From Toxorhynchites rutilus septentrionalis (lineage: Eukaryota; Arthropoda; Insecta; Diptera; Culicidae): a stretch of 64,000 nucleotides of DNA. The translations under genes and the position numbers were made by a program. The stretch spans positions 49,487,619-49,551,618 of the forward strand of contig NC_073745.1 of NCBI RefSeq assembly GCF_029784135.1, in the 5' to 3' direction. The notes beneath the pieces were generated by a model. It saw nothing but the letters and a program-made list of their open reading frames with translations, did no database searches and was not told where the DNA came from. Below, piece after piece: positions 49,401 through 61,400 of this stretch (the first letter of the stretch is position 1; the number at the start of each line of letters is the position of its first letter).

Positions 49401-52400
49401 GCTTTGTCAATCGAACGGGTGCAGAAAAACTGTTTACGGTTTGCTCTGAGACGACTTCCATGGAACGATCCAGCAAATCTACCTCCATATTCCGACCGAT
49501 ATAAACTATTAGGATTGGAATCATTAAGTTCCAGGCGCACTACAAAACGTTTCTATGGTGAATAGACACTCCTCCCCTCTCTCTAGGGGAGGGGGGACTG
49601 CAATACAAATGAAGCATACATTTCTTCATAATTCAAGAACTAATCAAGCAAACGGAACTAAATTTGGCATGTGGAAATTTCAGGGGGCAAGAAACATTTC
49701 TAAGGTGGTTCAACACTCCTCCCACCTTTCTAAGGGGAGGCCTCCATAGAAATGAAACATGCATGCAAATGGAATCAAAATTGGCATATGGAGGTTTTAT
49801 TTTGTTAATGGTGGTTAGACGCTCCTTTTCCTCTCTAAAGAGGGGGGGGGTGTGAGTGTGCTGAACAACTTGAGTAGAAAGTCACCAGATTGTTCCATCA
49901 CACTGATTTTTTAATTTTTTTTATAATTAAATTGCGATTTTATAGCTTTTTTTCAAAAATAAACCTAATATTTATTGAATATCACATCTTCTTCTTCTTC
50001 TTCAATGGCACTAACGTTCCTAGAGGAACTTCGCCGTCTCAACATAGTATTACTTGCGTCATTTTTATTAGTACTTAGTTGAGATTTCTATGCCAAATAA
50101 AACGCCTTGAATGCATTCTGAGTGGCAAGCTCTAGAATACGCGTGATCACAGTGCAAGTCGGAGGAAATTTCTTTGACGAAAAATTCCCCCGACCAGAAC
50201 GGGAATCGAACCCGAACACCCGGCATGTTAGTTATGACGCTAACCACTCGGCCACGGGAGCACGAATATCACATCTATTTATTTTGTTTAATATTGATGA
50301 GAAAATGATGTCGAGTTTACACTCTTAACAAACTGCAAAATTTCCAAAATGGTAAAAACTTTATATGAATAAGAAAAAACTAGAGATAGATTGTTTACTT
50401 GCAAAAGCAGTCACACATGCAAGATCATGAAAAATAAACTTTTTTTTGTGAACTATAACAGTTCGGCTGAAAAGTTCATAAGGTTGACGTCTAGATGGCA
50501 CCTCTCGCAAAAATCTACTTCACTATCACAAAGCACCATCTTTCAATGGATACATGTCAAAATTTGACAGCAATCGGTCGATTGGTTCGTGAGTTACAGC
50601 ATTGAAAGTGAAGCAACTTTTGTTATCGTTAAAAAAATGGAAAAAAAATGCAAAAAAAAATGTTTTATTGTTTACCTTATAAACTTTTTAGTCCATATAT
50701 GTAACAGATGTATTAACTTAACAATGTATTTTAATGTGATGTTTTTATATAAAAAATATTTTGTCCCTTGAGACATTCATGCGATTATTCAAATAACATG
50801 AGACATGTATGTAAACAGCCGTTCTGATACTTATGAACAATCTTTTCTCTCACACCAAAGTGTTACAATGGGTAAATTCTGCTAGTGTGATTTTTGTCCC
50901 ACATTCCTATGCATTCAACGCACTGTGTGTTGTCTTGTGTGTATGACTACTTTGTTTGATACTGAGTACCGTTATCTGTTACTCATAGGAGCACCTTTTT
51001 GATTCGTGAACAGATTCACTAGACATCAAGCTTCGTTCAGGGAAAGCATAAACTGATACTTGGTTGAGTAAAATATAAGATTAGCATGGTTTCTTGCTGT
51101 GGTGGCTGAAAGCAGACAAACGACCACAAAGAGTCAAAAGTACCAAACCATTGCAGCGCCTTGCAGTATGAAGAATTTTTCTCTAGTGGACTTCCGGTCA
51201 TTCAGGTCTCTCGGGTTTAAACAATCTTTTCATCTTAATTACTTCTCAGAAAATCTGTATTGATATCTGTATTTTATTTATGAATGCAATTTTTAACTAT
51301 ACATTTAAACAAATATTTAGATAAACAGCTTAGCGTTAGTAAGCATACACAATGTAGTAAAAATACCCTATTATATCGAAGTGTTATGGATGTGAAAACC
51401 ATGAGGACAACTTTGGGGGCGGTTGTACAGGAGTTACGACACGCCCACAAACAATTTGCCCAAAACTATAAAAGTTCGGTGACTATAAAATTTACTATAT
51501 CCAAAAAATAAATAAGCCTATAAAAGTTACATCATACGTGTAGTCAATACGCTTTGTTCATCAAATATAATTATCTATAATGCACTAAAAAGATTTTCAA
51601 CATGATTTGACATTGACATTGCCATGATTTGATACTATGAGACATTTGTTTATTTTTTTAAGAATTTCGACTTACGCAAACCCGGTTGCATGTTAAACGG
51701 AATGGATATATCTCACAACTGTGATGCCTGAGGATGATTTGTTTGTTATTTACAAACAAATAATATAAAATACAAAGTGCAGCTGAATACGTCCTACGAC
51801 TAATTTGCAGAAATTCTGAGGAAATGTCAAAAACATGACTCGAAAACGACTAGTAATAAAATAATAATATAAGTTAAATAATAATATAGCAAAATGTTAG
51901 TTTACATTGATTGTAAACGGCTAATCGGTAGATCATATAAATATATATTGTATATCTCTAATAAACTCAAGAAAATTTCAAATAATCTTGAAAAGACATA
52001 ATCTAACCATTGAACTGTACGCTATCGTGTAATGTATGGATAAAATGTTAATTTAATCAAGAACGATAAATGTTTTAATCGCAGCCCTAACCTTTACTTT
52101 AATTAGAACACTTCCATACTGGCCGCAAATCGAATTAAAAAGCCATATGTGAATAAAGTGTCCTCTGAGGGTTACTAATTACTGTTATCAAGCCACAGTG
52201 CACCGAGCATTACCCCGGCCGTATCATTACACAAACCAACAATCAATTCTACACCACGCCAACAGACCAATCGGTTACACACCTCATTAATAAACTAATC
52301 ATGACAAAACACTACCCATGCTTTTTTTTCCCGATCCAAGCCGGTACAATCGAATGCGACTGCTCAAAATGCAAATCACGAACAATATGCGGGCCCTTGG

Positions 52401-55400
52401 TATGGGTAGTGATATGATTACGAAACTCCCGTTAAATGGACATTACAAGTGATACTGGTCTCCGCATACCTTGCTTTGTTAATTACCATGTCTCTTTCTC
52501 TCGTCACCGACGACGGCGACAAAAAAAACGATGTAACGGTACCCAAATCTGCATAAATTACCAACGACGCAGACAGAATCCGTCATTATTTTCCGATCAA
52601 CTGCAACTGCTGCCTACCCGCCCTCTAAAGACGAGGTGTCGTACCATGGTGGGTCAAATACCGCATCAAGTCCATCCATCAATCGTTGGAAACATTTGAA
52701 CTCTTCGACCGCGGAAGAGTGGTTCAACAGTTCCTGATCATCGCTCAACCGATGAATGGCGTTGTTAATTACACATTCGTTCCGTTCGTTCGTTCCTCTC
52801 TGCTTGCAATTAACCTTGAATCGTTCTTCTGCAGCATCCGGCCACAAATCGGCCGAATCGAGCTGCACATTTTTCAAATTGCATACCATACCGTTAAAGA
52901 GCAGCCTGCGAGTGAAAGCAGAAGCCATTATGTACTCCTATTGCCCCGATGATGATTGCTCGAATCATGCCCCATGCTCTCGATGATGCCCGCCGAATGG
53001 CACACGGCGGTCAATAGCATGTGAAAGGGAAAGTGTTGCCGTTATATCGTGACCGGGATCCTGTGCGCTTACATCAGCGCAGCGGCTTACGTAAACGATG
53101 ACCTGACGAACCACAGGGTCGTATGTATGGTACGTACCAGGTTTAAGGTTGGTCACAACGATGGCGCGTAAAATGGGTGCTGCCGGGAGAGTTGGGTGCC
53201 TGCATTGTAGGACCGCCAATGTGATTCATAAATGCATAGCTGGTGACGAAAATTACAGTGTTTAGATCAACTCCTGTTGACCAGCTTAAGCTGCAATTTG
53301 TCGGGTATCAATAATCGATTCTTAGAAGTAAAAATAACAATTACAGAACCGGACCTCACCAGGAACAAGGAAACTGGCTTGCCTCAACAAGGACGACTAG
53401 TGTTGACGCATCCACCGTTGCAAACTATGTGATTCATTTGACGGCGCAAGCAAAAAGTGTTAACGCCTCAGAAAGCAATTAAGATCACGCCATACTAAGA
53501 TGCCGACAGAATGCAGAAAAAAAAGAATCTCGAAACAACAATCTCATGATTTTTTTTTTTTTATTAAATTCGTTTATTTTTACAGGCTCAGTTACATAAG
53601 TTTAAAGGAGCCGAATTCTTAATTATATTTTTATTACTATACATAAACATTTTCTAAATCTAAGGTAATCTCATGATGTTATTGAATGGTTTCAAAGCAT
53701 GCAAAACGAGGTGCGCTTTTGCGCAACGACGCTCTGTACGACAGAGCGCCTCTTGCAGCAAATTACTTTTCTTTTGTTTCGCCACGATTGTGAGGGAACC
53801 CATGAGAAATCCACTCATTGCCTATGAGAACCTTCATTTCGATTAATCATCCCATTGTTGCATGGCCACCATGTCTACCACACGGTACCAAACATGATAT
53901 CTAATCTGATCAGACCGCCTGTCAATCTTGCGCATTCTGCGTGTATTGGACCTTGAACTGAAAAATAAACAACCACCCCGCAAGCTAGACGACAAGATCT
54001 AACTTCCTTTCTTTCCCCGTTGCTCCTTCTCTCTTCTCTACAGACATTGAAAGCGATCCAAATCGTGCGCCCCCTTGTGATCCGGCCGTGTGCGTGCTGC
54101 CGGACTGCTTCTGCTCGGAGGACGGCACCACGATCCCCGGAGACCTGCCAGCCAAGGACGTCCCGATGATGATCACCATCACCTTTGACGACGCCATCAA
54201 CAACAACAACATCGATCTCTACAAGGAGATCTTCAACGGCAAGCGCAAGAACCCGAACGGGTGTGACATCAAGGCGACATACTTCATCTCCCACAAGTAC
54301 ACCAACTACTCGGCCGTGCAGGAAACCCACCGCAAGGGACACGAGATCGCGGTACACTCGATCACGTGAGTACACGTTTGCTGTTTTCGATCGCAACCCC
54401 GTTATCACGCTTAGCTCATTTCGATTGATTGATTGTATTACGTTCATAGTTGTTGCAAGGTTTGGCACCCCTCCAATTTCACCCATTAATTGTTTTATTT
54501 TGTATTTTCATGGGCGCTTCAAAACACACGTGTGTGGTGGTGCACATATTTTAAATCATTGCAAGACAGCAAAGGAAGGTATTATCCGCTTAAAGTCTCA
54601 CACACAGACAGATTTGAATTTTTGTATCACGTTGGTGCTGTATATGCAACACAGCTAATTGCTTGTAAATGTCCACAAAATTATCTGGAAAATTCTCAAA
54701 CACCGCGGCCTGAGTTGGCGCAACCTACACACACGCAAACACGTACACACACGTAGCTGAAACATAATTGACAAAATTCACATAACCTGACATCAGTCAT
54801 GAACATCATTTAAAACTTCCATAGTTTTGCATCCTTGATTACGCCTTTTTATCGCCTTTGGATATTAACGTCACTCTGTCAGGAATGTACCGGGATTGGC
54901 CGACAAAACACTTCCGTTATTCATTCAAACTGATTGTATCGGCTACAAAGTAGATAAAATGTATCGCCCCTTTCGTGATAATAAGCTTATGCCAACGAAT
55001 AATCAAATCATCAAAACATTTCCCATACGCATTTTCTGGAATCGTAATCTTCTATCGAATGGAGACAGGTTGGTAATTTGAGTTTTACAAATAAAGAAAA
55101 AAAACCAGAGCCACGTCAGATGAATACGCTGGTTCTACGATGACACTTATTCAAGTTTTCGGCTAGAAATTCGTTCATAATATTGTCTAATGGTGAGAAT
55201 AGATGCGTCACAGAGCACAAACTCGGAAAAATTGTCGAATAAATCGGTTAACATAGCCGGTCACCATCGGCTTTGTCGTCTTTAACCTGTTTTTGTTCAG
55301 TTCGTACCCAGTGGATGGGTTCTATTCCGAACACGCTGAATGGATTGCATGTTAAACTCGTAAAGCCGTGTCTCATCACCGGTGTAAATTCGTTTCAATA

Positions 55401-58400
55401 AATATTTTGAAAAATTAAAATTAATTTTTCTTAAAACGTATTTTTCGTATTTAAACACGTTTTTAAACTTTTTTCTATTTAGAAGCATGTGAAGAACATG
55501 TCAGAGAATTTACAGAAAAAATATTACGAGTTAAACATTATTGTTTCAGGAGTATCCATACAAAAAAGGCATATGCTCCAGAAACTATAAATGACACAAG
55601 GTTGACGTCTTCGACAAAAATTCATATTCGAACAAGATCTAGAACTTTGTCGAATACATTATATGGTCGGGGTTCTGCCAAATTGAAGCAACCGCCATTT
55701 TTTTCAAAATTGAGTTATTTGCACCATTGGATGCAGGAAATAATAATCCATCGACTGTAAAATGAACATTAGGGTGCCAATGAATGTATGGGAAAAAATC
55801 GACCCTAAAATTTCAAAATGTTACCCTATACAAAATGTTACCTCCTCGAAAAAACACCCTATGCCAAATATCAGCTCAATCGGACTTAAGGGAGAGTGGC
55901 GCAAAGCGGTCAAAGTTTGAATTTTTTGAAAATCGATTTTCCGATCACCGATTTTCGGTGATTTTTCGTTTTAAAAAAAAACTCAAATTTTTACGTCTGT
56001 GACACTAATAAATGAAGTTGGAATGAGCTAATATTCTGCGAAGGGTATATTATCGTGCAAATCAACATTTCGCAGCAAGTTCCGAATGAAAAATCGAGAT
56101 AATTATTTTGATTGGTACCCAAAACCATACGCTTCGTTTCGTATTCCAAAAAAAAACTGTCCCAGAGTGTCGATTTTTGATGAAAAAAATTTCGAGATTT
56201 CTTTCAGTAGATTTCTACGTTTCATGCAATTTTAGGACATTTGGCATAAAAAAAAATTTCGAACATCCCGATTTCAGATTTTTAGATTTCCAAAGAACTC
56301 AAACTTCGACCACTTTGCGCCACTCTCCCTTAAGTCCGATTGAGCTAATATTTGACATAGGGTGTTTCTTCTAGGTGGTGAACATTTTTTATGAGGTAAC
56401 TTTTTAAAATTAGAGATGACCATTTTCATTGGCACCCTAATGAACATGTCATTCGGGCAATTGACAACAGCTCAAAAAAAAATTCTGTGTAGCAGACTGT
56501 AAAAAACCCGAAATTGCATTCAACCAAAGCGAACCATAAACCCACAATATGGCATCGGACGATAGTAATCGTGTTAAATCTCCAAGTGTTTTCTCTCGTG
56601 TTTTCTCCAAGTAGGCAGATCCGAATCTTCTACAGATTTTTCTGTTTTTCTAATTGAAATATAACGTAGAGCCAAGCTGTTGAGATACTAATGAACTATT
56701 TACAAAAAAATAACATTTTATGGGCCAGATCACGAACATCACTGCCACGTACGCTTTCACGTCACTCACACTTCACTTAACCTTTTTGTGTCTATCATCA
56801 TTGTCACGGACAGTTGCGTGTAAAAATGAACTCCGTGAAGTGAAAGTGTTCATTCCCGTTTATAAGAGACATGTTGGTTGCATAATGTCGGGTGTTTGAA
56901 CGCTGTGTCGGTTGCATAGTTTCGGACGTTTCGGACGTTATGTAGGTAAAATTAATACAGCGTATGAGATAATATTCCATTTAATTAATCGTATGTCTTA
57001 GAATGACAAGTTTGCGATTATACCTCGATGATTAGTTTGCTGAATCAAATGCTGGCTCCAAGATGAGGAGGAATAGTTGGTTGCGCGGGAATAATGTAGT
57101 TGTTGAACATATAGGAATGTAATTTTACGCTAGAGATAAAACATGACTATTATGTTTAACTCTTGTACTTAGCTCTGTCTTACTCGATTAAATAGTGAGA
57201 CATATTTAGAATCATTTTTCATGAACCGTTTCTACAATTTTAATATCTTCTATATCTCAGAACAAACGCGAATTTATCCACCTCACGATCAGTAAAATTT
57301 GAGCTACTCCCATATGAGATTCTGAAGTTTAATCCTCTTACCCTTCCCATTCTCGTGTAATCTGATACACGGGACATGAGGTTTGATTCAATTATTTGAA
57401 CAGAAACTGGTCAGCACTTATTTAATGTTCTTTCATTCAAAGTATGTCTTCAAAACAATACCGTTGAAAATATCTATAACGTAAAAAGTTATAACTATCG
57501 TCCTGATTCTGGTCTGGTCCGCCAATTGTGAATGTTTGAATTACAAAAACTAGCTCTGCAATGTTGGAAAAACTTTACAGTTATTATTTTATATTCAAAA
57601 TATCAACAAATCAATCGTATTTGGGGCCAGTGGCCTCCATTGCCATTTTATGGTATTGCAACTCTCTCTTAGTCTAATCCTAAAAATAGAAATAAAAAAT
57701 ACATAGCTACATTTTTAATCATTAATTACATCCCATAGCGCATTTACCGAATCCAAATAAACAAATTTACGTCCTCTGGATACGTCAGAATTTTGTTCTA
57801 AAAAGACCACCAGGCGGGTAAATTATGGTTTGTTTATCTTTTATTTCTTAAACGAGCCAAGACAATATTCAAACTATTAGCAAAAAAGCTAAATAAATAC
57901 GAAATTAAACTTACGCCATTCCGCGTGACTAGCTTTCACCATCTAAAACACAAGTGACAAATATACCTGTTTTTCTCCGTGACATGACAGTATCGTGGTA
58001 TTCATAATAACACCGAGTTCATCAAAGTTGGCACGACGGATGAACTCTTCTGGAATCTACACACACGGTGACGGCCGTGATAAGGTTGTATACAATTCAC
58101 TTCGTTTTCACCGTGAAGTGACGTTCGTGATCAGGCCCTATATAAAAACATGATGTTAGTATTCCAACTTCGTATATCTGAAAACAGACAGTGAACCAGT
58201 CCTCCACCGTCTTCAAATTACAGTTCTGCAAAGCTTCCACCATTCCAACATCTCGTAAAAGCCCCATATTAACATTTGCGATGTTAATGCTTTTATTCTC
58301 AAGCTAGTAAAGAATATATTCATCGACGCCTTAGAAATATCGATGTCGGTCTTACAAGCATCAACAATGTTGATAAACTGCTATATGGTTTTAGAATTAG

Positions 58401-61400
58401 TGCCTTCATAGGGTTGTAAGTTAATGTAACTCAGAAAGTATTCATTCACAAAAAGGGGTCGTAATAGTCTCACTGGAGCAAAGAACAATGTTCAGAACTG
58501 AACAGTACCTGAGAATTATTCAAATTCTACTCAGACTCTTTCATGTGTTTGATGCGTTATAATCGTGAATTATTGTATACCTTGTAAGAATCGAAAATTC
58601 GTTGGCACCTTTTGAATTTTTCTTGCTAAGCCGATTCGGCAAACAAATGCAAGCTCGCCTCGATTGAGTATTCTTGTTCTCAGAAAATAAATAACAGTAA
58701 ATAATATTCTAAATAGCAGACTCTCCAAAATTTCAAGGCAACTTTAGAACTAGTCACGTTGGTTGCGCTGAGCTGCATAAGCCATTCACAAAGGAGCGAA
58801 GCAATACTATTTGCAAATTAACTCCCAGCATTAACATGTACTGTTGATTGCTCGTTGATTAGAGCGATACTCAAACACTGAACTTATTAAATATACAAGT
58901 AGTTTTTCAATATCTTTTAGCAAAATTATATCCTTATCGCTTCCATCATCATTTACAAAGAAATATTTCACAAATTACACTAAGTTATAATGCGTGTGGG
59001 TGACCGTGGATGACATCAGACATCATTATTTGCATCGACACATAAATTTACAAATACACGCACGCACACTCAAACAATTAGAAGATCAAAACCTTGTGGG
59101 TACGTGGCTACGAGACAGTTTGAGAATTTTAAAGTTATCTCTTAAGACGGCTCGTAGGCTGGAACGAGACTAGAATAAAAATCCATGCGAAAGCGAAGTA
59201 TAATGTAATAGTTAACTTCATATTTCTCTTCTGCTTCCACACCCAAAATTAATTGCAAATGTTTTGGTATCCCGATTTATTATGTTGAATGAGCCCAAAC
59301 ATAACAGAGAATGTGCTACTCCTCCCTACTGGCATATCATTTGTATAATATATATGCTATAGCAATATAAGAGCAACATTAGCGAGCGAAACAAGAGACG
59401 CATTGCAAATAAACACGCATTAGAGCTTTTCGCACACTTTGCCACATACACGGACCAGACCGAGAAGGATATAGATTCACGTTAATGCTCTCCTTTTACT
59501 CTTAGAAAACACCTCCCAACTTTATTTTATAATGATGTAATATTATCACCCATTTATGCAACAGCACCAGCAGCTATATGAATAGAGTGATCGTGTAAAA
59601 TAGCCTTGCATTCCAGCCGGCCTTAGCTCGATCCCCGTTGACATCGTTTGGACTTTTTTTTGGCTGACGTTCAATCTGAGAGAAAGAAATGTCTGCTCCC
59701 ATACACAAAAAACATTTTATTTGCTCATTTCACTCATCAGCACACGAAAAAGCATTTTCTCTGTCGAAGAAGAAATGTTTTCTGCCAACGCTAGTTTGGG
59801 TGCACACACCAACGCGTGCTCAGTACTGTACATTTTTCTTTTGTGCATATTCTGAGAATGAAAGAATAAAAGCGCAAATTGCAGCATAAGGGGAATATTT
59901 TTAAACCGCTTCTTTGTCTGTCCCTTGTTCGTCTCTTAGATAGAATTATGTCTGATGGTGGCTAGGGTTTTTTCGCAATGGTGTGGATGTACTCAAATTA
60001 TATTTCGATGCAACTTTACTTGCTCTCTTTTAGATGGCAAAATTTGGGGAACAAGATTTGAATCAATCAATGCGATTTAGCTTGTTTGGATAAAGTATAA
60101 CAATACATAACATGTACAACATTTTGTTTAAGAAAAAAATACAAAATTTCATTATGGTTCATCGTGGTCTATTCACTTCTTGGAGAGTCTCGCTGATTAC
60201 CGTTGTTGCGATGTTCCAAGGCGTTGGGCCCAATATGGAACCCTCTGAAACTCCCATCAAGGTATTCACCGGTTTCTGTCCACCATCTGTATTGTAGAAC
60301 AGTATCCGATTCTGAAAAGAACTCCAGTATCCGGTACATATAACTGAGAACCTACATTCTGTGTAGTAACTCAGCGATCATAATCTCTGCGCAATACTAT
60401 TATCCTTTTCTGTGTCGAGGGCAACTTCTGAATGTTCAATTTTACAATGTCATCCAGGCATCGAATACTTAATGCAGTTTCTTGTAATTCATTGAATTAA
60501 TCGGTTAAATGTTTCACAAAAAAAAGTACTTTCCAAAGTTTTGTAGGGATGAAAAAGTTTAACATTCTTGGTGTGTTTATGAAACGGACATATGGCGGAA
60601 GCTCTTTCGAACACTACCTTTTTTCCACCAGCACGATTATTTGAATTGTCATCATATAAAACATTGATACTGTTTGGAACATTCCTAAAACTTCTTCTAT
60701 GTGAACTTACCTATCGAAACCATCGGAACATTCACCCCTCTTCAGGAACCCGATCGGATTTGAAGTTGACGCGATGTTGCATTCAGTAATTCGAATCGAT
60801 CGAAAATCCCACCGAGATTCAAACCCAAACGACAAAAGCGACAACATAGCCTTGACGCGAAACAAAGATGATTTTTTTATCATTGAGAAAGTTTGAGCGG
60901 AAATGCTGGGAAAATAAAACAAATAGTTAGGTAAGGCTGAGAACTACGATTTCAAAATATTTAAATAACATTGGGTAATAATATTCATTTAAATTTTAAC
61001 TATTTAGAACTGCCTGCTGATGTGATAGAGTGTATAAAGCTTCGCGTAAATAGTTTTGCGTAAAGGCAACATTGGCATATTTCGACCTCGTTCGGATTGC
61101 GATGTTTCAAATTCGAACGGCTTCCGGAATATGTGTGATAATAATCAGTGAATCAAATTTGAAAAAAAAAACATTACAAATCAAAGTCGCAAAAATTACA
61201 TCCTCAAGCAGAATTATTTTTCAATTTTTATTCACCTTTTCACAGTTTTGATGAAATGTCCCTAAAGCCTTCAAGTATCAATTACATATTGGTATTTACT
61301 GTGAAAAGCATTTGCTTGGTAGAAAGCTGTAGTGTTAATTAATTTCGATATATTCATTTTTTCTCCATAGAATACGGAAAATAGTGCATTGATTTGTAGC

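Larger units (their letters stand above)
47905..49555 (+). pseudogene. Jockey/CR1-type reverse transcriptase relic, split by a DD41D mariner
   Basis: The left part reads IIPIHKSGNCKQVTNYRE, ILCCLSKVFERLIRNLLYN and VVSP (to 48180). After the mariner, IIFDGQHGFIKHRFATTNLM continues the same frame. A deletion follows, then FNKHLGVMTAKAFCVLGFIR, RGILEYAASIWSPHYV, NCLRFALRRLPWNDPANLP and LLGLESLSSRR near 49540. The catalytic YADD region is deleted. The element is cut at about 49550 by a tandem repeat. It is a different subfamily from the copies at 17170 and 36330. Confidence 0.87.

Noticed and set aside
53875..54486. 203-codon minus-strand frame opposite exon 4
   Set aside because: It is the antisense shadow of the GC-rich CDA1 exon, whose plus-strand frame is strongly supported by domain motifs and splice sites.
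54185..54658. 157-codon plus frame across exon 4
   Set aside because: Alternate-frame reading of the GC-rich exon giving threonine/serine/arginine runs, then intron sequence.
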